Positions 35,636 to 45,163 of a stretch of DNA of 64,000 nt are shown here, one piece after another. The stretch covers positions 1,131,501 through 1,195,500 of the forward strand of contig NZ_CP036269.1 in NCBI RefSeq assembly GCF_007744675.1, given 5' to 3'. This stretch comes from Gimesia alba. Its GTDB lineage: Bacteria; Planctomycetota; Planctomycetia; Planctomycetales; Planctomycetaceae. The position numbers and the translations under genes are program-made. The notes under the pieces were generated by a model. It saw nothing but the letters and a program-made list of their open reading frames with translations, did not search any database and was not told where the DNA came from. How positions within the stretch are numbered: position 1 is the first letter of the stretch; every line of letters begins with the position of its first letter.

Positions 35636-37036
35636 TCAGGCGGTGCCACCGGGCAAGTGATACAGCATGAAATAGATCACCACGCCGGTGATCGAGACAT
35701 ACAGCCAGATCGGGAAGGTGATTTTGGCGATGCGGCGATGCGCTTTCCACTGCTGTTTCAGTCCGCGTCGGATCGTTACCCAGGCCAGTACGGGTACTGC
35801 TGCGGCAAGGACGACGTGTGTGAGCAGAATGAAATAGTAAATCGGTCTGATCAGGCCTTCGCCTTCAAATTTGCGCGACGCATTTCCGGTGTAGCTTTGC
35901 AGAGCAAAGTGGTACAGCAGATAGAAGCCCAGGAAGAGAATCGAGGTTCCGAAGGCCGTCAGCATGGTTTTTTTATGTTTCTCTTTTTCCCCTTTGCGAA
36001 TGAACCAGTAACCGACCATCAGTAGAATGGTCGCCAGTCCATTCAAGACGGCGTTGACGGCGGGAAGCTGCATTACCCATTCAGGTGCCGTTTTGACTTC
36101 TTCCGGTTGTTCTCTCGTTTCTTCTGTGACAACTTCTTCTTCCACCGCTGGCTGTTCGGTTTCTGCTTGCGCGAAGAGTGTTGATGTCAGTGCCTTCGAG
36201 ATCATGGGAAATATGAGTGGACTCAGCGAGACCATTCCGGCTTTCGGGGGCGTAACTGGTTTGGGAGGCTCGTCTGGTTTAACTTCCTTCGTCTCTGTTT
36301 TCTTCTCTTCCGGTTTGTCATCCTCGATTAGTTTGCGAACTGCTTTTCGCAGTGCCGCCAGTTCTTCGTCATTGACGGCGTTATATTTTCCGAGGACGCG
36401 TCCATTTTTATCAACCAGCATGACGTTGGTGGTGTGGATGACTTCGAATCCGGGCTTACGGGCCGGGCCTGTGTTTTCCTGAACGGGCATCAGAAAACTT
36501 TTTTCTATCAAATGGAAGATGTCTTTCTGATCGCCGGTCAAAAACAGCCATTTTTCCGGGTCGGCTCCGACAGACTCTGCATATTGAGTTAAGACTTCGG
36601 GTGTGTCGTTTTTCGGGTCGACGGTGATCGTGACCAACTTGAAGTCCAGGTCTTTCAGATCTTTTTGCAATTGATAAAACTGACCCGACACACGGGGGCA
36701 GGGACCAGCGCAACGGGTAAACACAAAGCAGGCCACCCACGGTTTTCCCAGCAGATCTTTTTTCGTGACTGTCTTACCACTACGTTCGGTGAGCGAGAAA
36801 TCCTCGATGCCCTCTTCCGGCCAGATCGGAGCATCGGATTTGACTTCGATAGTGCCCTCTTCCGGCGCTTCCTTTTTCGCTTGCGCGGAGGCTGCTTCCT
36901 CAGTTTTGATTTGTTCTAAGGCGAGATCGTGTTCCTTTTTCAGATTCCAGGTGGCGAACGCGCTGATGGCGACCAGTACCCAGAGAATGATGATCAAAAA
37001 AAGGGGAATGCGTCGGATTCGTTTAGTCTCGTTCAT
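35636..37036 (-). CDS. SCO1-DUF420 fusion protein
   Basis: A 466-residue two-part protein. Residues 1-30 anchor it in the membrane. Residues 70-235 are a SCO1/SenC thioredoxin-like domain with the copper ligands Cys109 and Cys113 ('CAGPC') and His201 ('EVIHTTN'). A Lys/Glu/Pro-rich linker at about 240-320 follows, then a four-helix DUF420 membrane domain (about 325-466) with several His on or near helices. SCO1 inserts Cu into the CuA site of oxidase subunit II. DUF420 is an oxidase-associated membrane family. The two are normally separate genes. Position in the cta operon supports a CuA assembly role. Confidence 0.88.
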   Translation of the reverse strand: MNETKRIRRIPLFLIIILWVLVAISAFATWNLKKEHDLALEQIKTEEAASAQAKKEAPEEGTIEVKSDAPIWPEEGIEDFSLTERSGKTVTKKDLLGKPWVACFVFTRCAGPCPRVSGQFYQLQKDLKDLDFKLVTITVDPKNDTPEVLTQYAESVGADPEKWLFLTGDQKDIFHLIEKSFLMPVQENTGPARKPGFEVIHTTNVMLVDKNGRVLGKYNAVNDEELAALRKAVRKLIEDDKPEEKKTETKEVKPDEPPKPVTPPKAGMVSLSPLIFPMISKALTSTLFAQAETEQPAVEEEVVTEETREQPEEVKTAPEWVMQLPAVNAVLNGLATILLMVGYWFIRKGEKEKHKKTMLTAFGTSILFLGFYLLYHFALQSYTGNASRKFEGEGLIRPIYYFILLTHVVLAAAVPVLAWVTIRRGLKQQWKAHRRIAKITFPIWLYVSITGVVIYFMLYHLPGGTA

Positions 37037-37080
37037 TCTGAAAGATCTTTATTTGTGATTAAGTATTCGATTTCGCGACA

Positions 37081-37941
37081 TTAACGGGCGTTTCGGGTGG
37101 CCCGTTGTTGCGTCATCCAGATGGCGATAGCTACATAAATTATACACACGAGAGCAGTGACAGTCAGGCAGACAATCATGGAAGGATTACCGGGGGCACT
37201 TGGCAGCCCCGGTCCCGATGTCAGAATCCGGCGCAGGCCGGTGACGCCGTAAGTTAAGGGGTTGGCCCGAATGATCCAGGAAAGCCAGCCCGATTCACCA
37301 GCGGGGAAAAAGGAACCGGAGAGTAACCACATGGGCATTAAAAAGACGGACATGATGGCGTGAAACCCTTGTGTGGATTCCATCGGCCAGGCAATCAGAT
37401 AGCCGAGGGCCGTCAGGCTGAAGCCGAGCAGGAACAGAAACAGGATCAGCGGCACCAGACCGGCGAGTGTGATTCCCGTTTCAAAATCGGGCGCTAATCC
37501 GACAATCTTTAACAGGGGACCGAGAAAGATAAACAGGACAGCTTGTAAAACAGCAAGGATCGTTCCGCCGAGCAGTTTTCCGAGCACGATCGAGGTGCGG
37601 GGAACGGGCGAGACTAAAACTCCTTGCAGGAAACCTTCCTTGCGATCTTCGATGATGGAGATCGTGGAGAAGATCGCCGTGAACATTAAAATCATGACAG
37701 CGACGCCGGGGAAGAAATATTCCTGGTAGGTCATGCCGGCCGTGGCCCATGCGGGGGCTTTGAAGGAACCGCGCAAGCCGGCTCCGAACAGAATCCAGAA
37801 CAGGATTGGCTGAATCAAGGCGCCAATCACGCGGGTGCGTTGTCGGACAAAGCGAACCACTTCGCGCTGCGCGAGTGTCATGATCGGCAGCAAAAACAAT
37901 TTAGTAGTTCCAGCAGGCGGGAGCGAAGCGAGGTGGTTCAT
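37081..37941 (-). CDS. ABC-2 type permease
   Basis: A 286-residue ABC-2 membrane protein with six hydrophobic segments and the family pattern 'VRFVRQRTRVIGALIQPILFWILFG', 'YFFPGVAVMILMFTAIF' and 'DRKEGFLQGVLVSPVPR'. It starts inside the ATPase gene (4-base overlap ATGA), so the two are co-translated. The substrate is unknown. Being embedded between oxidase and SCO1 genes, an assembly, haem or copper-related transport role is likely but unproven. Confidence 0.88.
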   Translation of the reverse strand: MNHLASLPPAGTTKLFLLPIMTLAQREVVRFVRQRTRVIGALIQPILFWILFGAGLRGSFKAPAWATAGMTYQEYFFPGVAVMILMFTAIFSTISIIEDRKEGFLQGVLVSPVPRTSIVLGKLLGGTILAVLQAVLFIFLGPLLKIVGLAPDFETGITLAGLVPLILFLFLLGFSLTALGYLIAWPMESTQGFHAIMSVFLMPMWLLSGSFFPAGESGWLSWIIRANPLTYGVTGLRRILTSGPGLPSAPGNPSMIVCLTVTALVCIIYVAIAIWMTQQRATRNAR

Positions 37942-38900
37942 ACTAATTCCTCCGCTTGCCAGAATTGATGGCCGGTTTCATGGATGAAGACATCTTCGAG
38001 TGTCGGCTTCCCAAGCGAGACAGATGTGACGAGTTCCGGAAGGGCGTCGATCAGGTCTTTGAGGAATTCGTGTCCGCGGGCATGTTCCAGTCGCAGGCTA
38101 TGATTAACCATCTGTGGGGTGACGCCGAACTTTGCTGAGATTTGTTGGCTCAGTTGTTCGAGATTGTCCGAGTGAATTGTGAGGCAGTCGCCGCCGACCG
38201 AAGCCCGCAATTCATCGGGGGTTCCCAGCGCTACCAGTTCACCCTGATGCAGAATTCCCAATCGGTCACAGTGTTCTGCTTCTTCCATTAAGTGGGTTGT
38301 GATGAGAATGGTCACACCCTCTTCGTGCTGCAGCTGTTTCAGATATTTCCATAGATCGTGTCGTGCGCCAGGATCGAGGCCGGTACTCGGTTCATCAAGC
38401 AACAGGACTTTTGGCGAATGCAACAGACCTTTGGCGATTTCCACGCGACGTTTCAAACCGCCGGACAACGATTCTGCAAGATCGTGTCTGCGGTCGGTCA
38501 GTCCCAGATGTTGCAGCGCCGATTGAATGCGTTCCCGCATTAATGCTCCGGAAATGCCGTAAAGGTGAGCCTGGTGTTTCAGGTTTTCCTGCACCGTTAA
38601 TTTGCCGTCCAGGCTGGGGGATTGAAAAGTCACGCCGATCAACGTGCGGATCTGTCGTGCGTGTGTCGCGAGATCCAGTTCGGCAATCGAGGCGGAACCG
38701 GACTGGATTGGCAGGAGTGTTGAGAGCAGGCGGAACAGGGTTGTTTTTCCGCCGCCGTTCGGTCCCAGTAGGCCGAAGATTTCTGCGGTGCGGACTTCGA
38801 AACTGAGTTGATTCAGAGCCAGCCGTTCGCCGTATCGGTGCGAGATTTCGTTGACACAGATTTGGGAAGCCGTTTCCTGAAATTGTGGATTACTGGGCAT
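37938..38900 (-). CDS. ABC transporter ATPase (oxidase operon)
   Basis: A 320-residue ATPase of the DrrA/CcmA-like type: Walker A 'GPNGGGKTT', signature 'LSGGLKRR', Walker B 'VLLLDEP', 'STGLDPGAR' and switch 'THLMEEAEHCDRLG'. A C-terminal DUF4162-like extension (about 245-315) follows. The start overlaps the ctaF stop by 11 bases, and its stop overlaps the permease start by 4. All of these point to one operon. Confidence 0.9.
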   Translation of the reverse strand: MPSNPQFQETASQICVNEISHRYGERLALNQLSFEVRTAEIFGLLGPNGGGKTTLFRLLSTLLPIQSGSASIAELDLATHARQIRTLIGVTFQSPSLDGKLTVQENLKHQAHLYGISGALMRERIQSALQHLGLTDRRHDLAESLSGGLKRRVEIAKGLLHSPKVLLLDEPSTGLDPGARHDLWKYLKQLQHEEGVTILITTHLMEEAEHCDRLGILHQGELVALGTPDELRASVGGDCLTIHSDNLEQLSQQISAKFGVTPQMVNHSLRLEHARGHEFLKDLIDALPELVTSVSLGKPTLEDVFIHETGHQFWQAEELV

Positions 38901-39300
38901 GACTGTTTTCGGCGTTTTTGGCAGAGCTATCTTCGGAACTCGCCTGTTGTGCCTGTTTCAGATAATCGATCTGTGGTGATTCATTTGTGTAATAATGAAT
39001 GCCGATATCGGGTGTCATCGCGATGGTCAGCCCCATCGCCAGAATGATGGTCGGGCTGAGCAGGACGTATTTCCATTTGCCTTCGAACTTAAGGTGCATG
39101 AAATAAATCATCACGAACAGGGCTTTCGCACAGGCAACCGCCAGCACCAGAAATGCGAGCAGGATAAATCCCTTGATGCCCACGACATCTTTTTCCTTCA
39201 GATCGAGGACATCGAAAATGATAGAGAGCACAGTGCAGACGCAGAGGGCATAAAAGATGGTTGAGTATTTGACATACGAGTGAGTTGGTGATTCAGACAT
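38890..39300 (-). CDS. ctaF: Cytochrome c oxidase subunit IV (caa3 type)
   Basis: A 136-residue protein with three hydrophobic helices (about residues 14-34, 42-64, 76-96). It matches prokaryotic COX4 ('LALAFLVLAVACAKALFVMIYFMHLKFE'-like core with 'YFMHLKFEGKWKYV'). The C-terminus is polar. Located right after subunit III, as in other caa3 operons. Confidence 0.85.
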   Translation of the reverse strand: MSESPTHSYVKYSTIFYALCVCTVLSIIFDVLDLKEKDVVGIKGFILLAFLVLAVACAKALFVMIYFMHLKFEGKWKYVLLSPTIILAMGLTIAMTPDIGIHYYTNESPQIDYLKQAQQASSEDSSAKNAENSHAQ

Positions 39301-39379
39301 CGTGTAATAACTCTCAAAAAGATCAACGGGCAGATTGACGCGTAGGTGTTTTCTGCGAACTCAGATGATTTCAACTCGT

Positions 39380-40396
39380 TTAAATAATGTAAATCAGTGG
39401 GAACAGGAAGATCCAGACCAAGTCTACAAAGTGCCAATACAGGCCAATGTTTTCGACATAATCATTCCATTTCTCACAAAGTCGTTTTCCCTGGACCAGT
39501 ACAATCAGGAACAGAATCATGCCGATGACAACATGCAGTGCATGAAATCCGGTCAGCAGGAAGTAAACGGAAGCGAACAGGTTTCCGTAGATAATTGGTT
39601 GCAAGTGATGCACGGGAGCAAGGAAGGCACCGTACTCCGGATTTTTCTTGAGCGTCTCGAGTTCTTGATTCATCTCGGGCAGCGTGATCGATTCATCGAG
39701 GGCCTGTTTATTTAATTCCCGGTATTTATTCTCGAGTGCGAAGAACGCGGTGAGTTCTTTTTTTCGGGCTGCGGATGTATCCGGCGAGTCCAGTTCTGTC
39801 CTCAGTTGTTGTTGGAGTTCTTCGATGGGCGTTTCGAGCGCTTCCGTTTTTTCGTCTTTGACGCCGGACAATTCGACTGTTTCTTCGGGATTCGCAGGTT
39901 CTGCTTTTTCCGGGAGTTTGGTAGCGTTGGCCAGAGCAATGGTGCGGTTGTCAATGACCTGTTTCATTTCCCGCATTGATTTATCAATGGCCATTTGCGG
40001 TGTTTCGGGAATGTGTCCGGGCAGGATGTCGTATTCAAATTTACCCGAATATTCGTATGCTTTAATACCCAGAAAGACACAGGCCAGCAGAAAGACCAGA
40101 ACGAGGTAGCGGCGTGCTTTGGCAAAGTCTTCCGCTTTCATGCCTTCCAGTGCGACGACAACAAAGTAACTGGAGAGAATCAGCACGAATGTATTCAGTC
40201 CGCCTGCCCAGATGCGGATGTGCGTGATTTCGGCATCGGTGGGCCAGCCGGGAGAACCGGCGCGGAGCACAATGTAAGCGCCAATGAAGGCAGAGAAGAA
40301 CATGATTTCTGTTGCCAGAAACAGCCACATGCCTAATTTGGAATGTGGTATGGGAAGTCCCATGCGATATTGTGGTGAATTACTTTCGTGACTCAT
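39380..40396 (-). CDS. ctaE: Cytochrome c oxidase subunit III with a large internal insertion
   Basis: A 338-residue COX3. Normal helices are at about 21-47, 62-85, 95-115 and, after the insertion, 265-338 ('[25 protein letters not shown]' region with the family's '[10 protein letters not shown]'). Residues about 118-262 form a hydrophilic, Glu/Lys-rich, probably coiled insertion between membrane helices 3 and 4, which makes the protein about 140 residues longer than usual five-helix forms. The N-terminus is '[19 protein letters not shown]'-like, typical. Confidence 0.9.
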   Translation of the reverse strand: MSHESNSPQYRMGLPIPHSKLGMWLFLATEIMFFSAFIGAYIVLRAGSPGWPTDAEITHIRIWAGGLNTFVLILSSYFVVVALEGMKAEDFAKARRYLVLVFLLACVFLGIKAYEYSGKFEYDILPGHIPETPQMAIDKSMREMKQVIDNRTIALANATKLPEKAEPANPEETVELSGVKDEKTEALETPIEELQQQLRTELDSPDTSAARKKELTAFFALENKYRELNKQALDESITLPEMNQELETLKKNPEYGAFLAPVHHLQPIIYGNLFASVYFLLTGFHALHVVIGMILFLIVLVQGKRLCEKWNDYVENIGLYWHFVDLVWIFLFPLIYII

Positions 40397-40462
40397 TGGT
40401 ATCTTTCACTTCACAGGTGCGCAACCAGCGGTTGGTCTCTGAAACGGTCTCTTGTGGAAAAA

Positions 40463-41395
40463 TCAGTTAAAAAGTTGCAGTCGATCCCAAGTCAGTGTTA
40501 ATAGCATAACGGGGAGATAAACCAGCGAGAACCAGATTAGCTCCCGGGCTGTTTTCCGGGATTCATCAATTAAAAATCGGATCGAAAAAATCAGGTAACC
40601 GACTCCGAGTACGAATGCGACAGCGGAATACAGTGTGCCCGCCAGGGAGACATACTGAGGAAGCAGGCTGACAGGAATCAGCAGCGTAGCATAGATCACG
40701 CACATCCAGCCAATGGTACCGCGAGCTGGCTCAGCAGCGGGTAACATTTTCAGGCCGGCCTGATGGTACTGATGACGATAGAGCCAGGCGATCGCCAGAA
40801 AGTGCGGGAACTGCCAGAAGAACATGATCGCGAAGATGGTAAAGGAGGATGTATTCAAATTTCCGCCGGCAGCCGTCCAGCCCAGAATGGGAGGCATGGC
40901 ACCGGGAATCGCACCGATGGTCGTGCAGAGCGAGGTAAAGCGTTTGAGCGGTGTATATACGAGGACGTACAGGACCAGAGTCATCATTGATAAGAAAGCG
41001 GTCAGTAAATTCACCATGATCGCCAGATAGAAGATGCCGAAGAGAGCCGCGGTAATTCCAAAGATGAGTACTTCGGAGAGTGAGATTCTGCCGGAGGGCA
41101 GCGGCCGATTCGCGGTCCGCGTCATCAGGGCATCGCTTTTGATTTCCAGCAACTGGTTCAGCGAATTGCATCCCACGGCAACACAACCAATGCCGAGCAT
41201 CGCGTGAATCAATGGCAGTAATGACCAGGAGTGAGCGCTGGCCAGAGTGTAGCCCAGTGCCACCGAGATCAACGCCATCGTCGAGATTCGCGGTTTGATC
41301 AATTCAATGTAATCAGAAAGCCGGGCCAGACTGACAGGTTTGGCGGCAGCTTTCGATTCTTCAACGGCGATATAGGATTGTTGTGTGGTCGACAT
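40463..41395 (-). CDS. ctaB: Protoheme IX farnesyltransferase (haem O synthase)
   Basis: A 310-residue, polytopic UbiA-family prenyltransferase that makes haem O. Active-site loops are 'NSLNQLLEIKSDALMTRTANRPL' (N..E...D..M.RT..RPL) and the second Asp-poor loop near 'YRHQYHQAGLKMLP'. 'LIKPRISTMALISVALGY' is the usual beginning. I chose the ATG at 41395, which directly follows the ctaA stop, over the one at 41416, which has no ribosome site. The product feeds CtaA, encoded just upstream. Confidence 0.93.
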   Translation of the reverse strand: MSTTQQSYIAVEESKAAAKPVSLARLSDYIELIKPRISTMALISVALGYTLASAHSWSLLPLIHAMLGIGCVAVGCNSLNQLLEIKSDALMTRTANRPLPSGRISLSEVLIFGITAALFGIFYLAIMVNLLTAFLSMMTLVLYVLVYTPLKRFTSLCTTIGAIPGAMPPILGWTAAGGNLNTSSFTIFAIMFFWQFPHFLAIAWLYRHQYHQAGLKMLPAAEPARGTIGWMCVIYATLLIPVSLLPQYVSLAGTLYSAVAFVLGVGYLIFSIRFLIDESRKTARELIWFSLVYLPVMLLTLTWDRLQLFN

Positions 41396-41396
41396 A

Positions 41397-42362
41397 TTAA
41401 GCGTTACCTTCGGCATTCGGTAAGGAATCAGTAGCGGAGAGAGTTTGTCCCGACTGTATGTTATTTGTTTTATTGAGTTGATGAAGACGGAAGACCCGGA
41501 TGGAGTACAAGGTCGTTGTCATCAGGAACAAGATCCCGGTAATCAAGTGCGCGGTGCGGAACAGCGATTGTTGCCAGGAACCGATTTCTGCAACGATTCC
41601 AGCAGCGGGCAATCCAAATGTGGTCATCCAGGCACCAATCCCGAGCAGGATCTGGAAGATACCAATATGCAGCATGCCCATGGCGGGTCGTTTCAGCCAT
41701 TTGACACCCGACTTGCGAGCGCTGCGAAATTCAATGATCACGAAGATCAAAACCACAAATGCAAAGCTCATGTGCGGATGCAGGCCGATTTTAAAGTGTC
41801 TGAGGAATCCCCCCAGGAAATATTGAAAGAGGACAACCAGTGGCACCGTGATTGCCAGACGGCGTCCATAGCCTGCAGGTAGCGCGGGGGGATCATTGCC
41901 GATCGCAATCCAGCGTTTGCCAGTGACCATCGTCAGAAAGGCCATCAGCGTAAAGACACAGGCACCGAAGAGTCCATGTGCCATCGCGAGGGCCTTGCTG
42001 TTTTCCGTGACGCGTGTGCCTCCCAGGATGCCTTGAATGATGACACAGACCAGAACCGCGATACAGATATTCCGGATCCATTTTTGCTGTTCGACTTTAA
42101 AGGCAACAATGACCAGTACAATAGATAAGAAGCCGACCAGCGTCCCCAGCAGTCGGTGTACGTGCTCAAAAAATTTATCAGTGGGTAAACCGAATATGGG
42201 GTAAGTAAACATATTTTGCCCGTCAGAACTCGGCCAGCCGTCTACTGCCATACCGTAACCTTCGGTGGTGACATGGCCACCCATAATCATCAGCGGCAGC
42301 GTAGCGACAGCGGTCGCCAGTGCGATTCTAAAGAGCCACGGATGATATTGTTGCTGGTTCAT
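41397..42362 (-). CDS. ctaA: Haem A synthase CtaA (COX15)
   Basis: A 321-residue, eight-helix protein of the COX15/CtaA family that oxidises haem O to haem A. It has the early 'GGHVTTEGYGMAVDGWP' element, 'EHVHRLLGTLVGFL' with a haem-ligand His, 'GILGGTRVTE', and a late 'RTAHLITGILF' His pair. It sits between ctaD and ctaB in the operon, the two enzymes acting in sequence. Confidence 0.93.
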   Translation of the reverse strand: MNQQQYHPWLFRIALATAVATLPLMIMGGHVTTEGYGMAVDGWPSSDGQNMFTYPIFGLPTDKFFEHVHRLLGTLVGFLSIVLVIVAFKVEQQKWIRNICIAVLVCVIIQGILGGTRVTENSKALAMAHGLFGACVFTLMAFLTMVTGKRWIAIGNDPPALPAGYGRRLAITVPLVVLFQYFLGGFLRHFKIGLHPHMSFAFVVLIFVIIEFRSARKSGVKWLKRPAMGMLHIGIFQILLGIGAWMTTFGLPAAGIVAEIGSWQQSLFRTAHLITGILFLMTTTLYSIRVFRLHQLNKTNNIQSGQTLSATDSLPNAEGNA

Positions 42363-42389
42363 AAAACTACTTGATACTTTAAAAGCTGG

Positions 42390-44231
42390 TTAACTGGATT
42401 GTTCCTGATCGTTGTCTGTATCGTTATTTTCGTCTGCTTCAGCTGGTTTGGGGGGCTGACATTCCTTTTCGGTCTGCATCAGGAAGTCGTGATCCCCATT
42501 ATGGACGGCATATTCGTTCGGGCCGTGGAAGACGATCGGAAGCACATCAAAGTTGCCATGCGGTGGCGGCGAAGGCGCGGTCCACTCCAGGGTTGTTGCG
42601 TGCCAGGGGTTGCGACCCGCTTTAGGGCCCCAGAACATGCTGTAGAAAATATTGATGAACAGCAGGATTTGAGCGGCTCCCATGACAATCGCAGAGATCG
42701 TCATGAACTGATTCATCGGCAGGAGATGCTCCAGGTAGCCGTGCAGATAGGGGTCTGCATAGCGGCGGGGCATGCCCTGCATTCCGAGAAAGTGCATTGG
42801 GAAAAACGTTCCGTTGGCACCGATGAAGGTCAGCACGAAATGCGTTTTGCCCAGCTTCTCATTCATCATGCGGCCGAACATTTTCGGGAACCAGAACTGG
42901 ATGGCGGCAAAGACGCCAAACAGGGTGGCACCAAACAGTACATAATGGAAGTGGGCGACGATGAAATAGGTATCGTGAAAATAGACATCGACCGGGACAG
43001 CAGCCATGAAGATTCCGCTGAGTCCGCCGACGATGAACATCGACAAAAAGCCGATGCAATTTAAGGTGACGGTGTTAAATTGAACTTTTCCACCCCAGAT
43101 GGTGGCGGTCCAGTTGAAGGTTTTGACGGCCGAGGGAAGGGCGATCATCATGGTGGCGACCATAAAGGCCATGCCGACGGCGGGATTCATGCCGCTTGTA
43201 TACATGTGGTGGCCCCAGACGATGAATCCGAGGCTGGCGATGGCCGACATCGAGATTACCATTGGCTTATATCCGAACAGTGGTTTGCGGCACATGCAGC
43301 TGAGCATATCAGAGACCATGCCCATCACAGGGAGCAGCATGATGTAAACAGCCGGGTGTGAATAGAACCAGAACAGGTGCTGCCATAACAGAGCCTGCCC
43401 ACCGCCGACGGTGGGGGCAGCGTTGTTGATGACCAGTCCGGACGGATAAAAGAAACAGGTTCCCAGTAGACGGTCAGTGACCTGCATGAATCCGCCGGCT
43501 GTCAGCACGGGCAGAGCGAAGGCTTGCAGGATGGCTGTGATAAACAGTCCCCAGATCGTCATCGGCATACGGAAGAAGGTCATGCCGGGGGCACGCATAT
43601 TGATGATGGTCGTCATATAGTTGATCGAACCCATCATCGATGAGAAACCAATGAAGGTGACGCCCAGCAGCCAGTAAGTTTGTGCAGTTCCCGAACCGGG
43701 GGCTGCCTGAGGCAGGTCGGCCAGAATCGGATAGGAGGTCCAACCGGCGGCCGGGCCTCCCGCGTACGCGAAGCTCATGCCGAAGCAGGCAATCGCGGGC
43801 CACATAAACCAGTAGCTCAGCATGTTGAGCTTGGGAAACGCCATATCGTCGGCACCGATCATCAGTGGGATCAGGAAGTTTCCGAACGTGCCTGCCAGAA
43901 TTGGAATGATCACCAGGAAGATCATCACGGTAGCATGCATCGTGAAGAGCATGGTGTAGAATTCGGGAGAAATCTGCCCGCCTTCGGCGGCGAACAGCCA
44001 GGGGCCGACAATCGGCATTGATTCCCAGGGGAACGCCAGTTGCCAGCGAACGGCGAGTGCCAGTGCACCTCCGACAATCATCATCAGCAGTGTCGTAAAC
44101 AGAAACTGAATCGCGATGACTTTATGATCGGTGGAAAAGATATATTTCGTGATGAAGTTACCGGGCGCATGATGCGCCTGCGGTTTCAGGATCGGCTGCA
44201 GTCCGGTAGGTGATGGATTCAATACACTCAT
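42390..44231 (-). CDS. ctaD: Cytochrome c oxidase subunit I
   Basis: A 613-residue haem-copper oxidase subunit I with about 12-13 helices. Haem and CuB ligands are recognisable: 'FTMHATVMIF' (haem a His), 'FWFYSHPAVYIMLLP' (CuB His and cross-linked Tyr), 'GHHMYTSG' (CuB His pair) and 'DTYFIVAHFHYVLFG' (haem a3 and a His). The YSHPAVY motif points to the A-type family. The C-terminus has a hydrophilic, Asp/Glu-rich tail. Starts within the last codons of ctaC (4-base overlap). Confidence 0.97.
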   Translation of the reverse strand: MSVLNPSPTGLQPILKPQAHHAPGNFITKYIFSTDHKVIAIQFLFTTLLMMIVGGALALAVRWQLAFPWESMPIVGPWLFAAEGGQISPEFYTMLFTMHATVMIFLVIIPILAGTFGNFLIPLMIGADDMAFPKLNMLSYWFMWPAIACFGMSFAYAGGPAAGWTSYPILADLPQAAPGSGTAQTYWLLGVTFIGFSSMMGSINYMTTIINMRAPGMTFFRMPMTIWGLFITAILQAFALPVLTAGGFMQVTDRLLGTCFFYPSGLVINNAAPTVGGGQALLWQHLFWFYSHPAVYIMLLPVMGMVSDMLSCMCRKPLFGYKPMVISMSAIASLGFIVWGHHMYTSGMNPAVGMAFMVATMMIALPSAVKTFNWTATIWGGKVQFNTVTLNCIGFLSMFIVGGLSGIFMAAVPVDVYFHDTYFIVAHFHYVLFGATLFGVFAAIQFWFPKMFGRMMNEKLGKTHFVLTFIGANGTFFPMHFLGMQGMPRRYADPYLHGYLEHLLPMNQFMTISAIVMGAAQILLFINIFYSMFWGPKAGRNPWHATTLEWTAPSPPPHGNFDVLPIVFHGPNEYAVHNGDHDFLMQTEKECQPPKPAEADENNDTDNDQEQSS

Positions 44232-45064
44232 TTCTCAGTCGCCTCACTCTCCGAGCCGTTCTCCGTGGCGGCAATTTTTCCGAGTCCATCGTAGAATTGT
44301 TGCTCGGTGAGGGTTTTCAGATATTCCTGATACTCTTCTTCAGGTTGTACGATGACATGGGCTTTCATCTTATAGTGACCCCAGCCACACAGCTCAGCAC
44401 AGACCAGATCATAGGTGCCGGGTTTGTTGGCTTCGAACCAGACGGGGATCTGTAAGCCGGGCAGGGCATCCTGCTTAATTCGTAATGCGGGCAGAAAAAA
44501 CGAGTGTTGCACGTCGTCGCTGCGAAGCTGAATCATGACTGGTTTGCCGAAGGGAACGTGCAGTTCATTCACGGAATGCAGGTCGTCAGGCTGGGGTTTT
44601 TGCTGAAGTTTTTTGCCGATGGCGGGGTAACGAAAACGCCATTCAAACTGACGCGCGGTGACTTCGGCGATCGGGGCTTTGACGGCGACTTCCGGGTAAA
44701 ACTTTTTGATACGGAAATCAGCCCAGATATTCATCTGGTAAATGGCCAGAAACAAGAGGATTACTCCGGGGATGATTGACCAGACGAGTTCCAGTTTATG
44801 GTTGCCGTGGACACAGTCTGCACGTTCTTCGCGGTTATTTGCACCGCGCCACAGAGCATACACGATCGCTGCCTGGGTGCCGACAAATACGATGGCGGTT
44901 ACGATCAGGATTAAATAAAACAACCCGTCAATGCGAATGCCCAGGTTACTGGCGGCTTGCGCATTGTCATAGGGGAAAGACCAGCCGATCCAGGGAGCCA
45001 TCGCGCAAGACACGACGGCCGCGATTGGCCAGAACAGAAAAAATAAACACCATCCTTTACCCAC
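44228..45064 (-). CDS. ctaC: Cytochrome c oxidase subunit II
   Basis: A 278-residue subunit II with three hydrophobic stretches (about residues 5-25, 44-72, 92-112) and a periplasmic cupredoxin domain. The CuA ligands are all present: His187, Cys222, Glu224, Cys226, His230 and Met233 in 'CAELCGWGHYKM'. No fused cytochrome c domain; the separate diheme lipoprotein encoded upstream may supply electrons. No canonical lipobox. Confidence 0.95.
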   Translation of the reverse strand: MGKGWCLFFLFWPIAAVVSCAMAPWIGWSFPYDNAQAASNLGIRIDGLFYLILIVTAIVFVGTQAAIVYALWRGANNREERADCVHGNHKLELVWSIIPGVILLFLAIYQMNIWADFRIKKFYPEVAVKAPIAEVTARQFEWRFRYPAIGKKLQQKPQPDDLHSVNELHVPFGKPVMIQLRSDDVQHSFFLPALRIKQDALPGLQIPVWFEANKPGTYDLVCAELCGWGHYKMKAHVIVQPEEEYQEYLKTLTEQQFYDGLGKIAATENGSESEATEK

Positions 45065-45163
45065 TACAGGTCTCCCGTTCGGTTTTCATGTTGAGGATAC
45101 AATTGGTTGTCAAAGTCATTTTGAAAATCAGTTATGTAGTTCGTTCGATCAGTCTGTCAGGAA

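Noticed and set aside
35547-35750. N-terminal extension of the small membrane protein to 35750
   Set aside because: The extension overlaps the coding end of the SCO1-DUF420 gene on the same strand in another frame; ATG 35546 gives a normal signal-like N-terminus.
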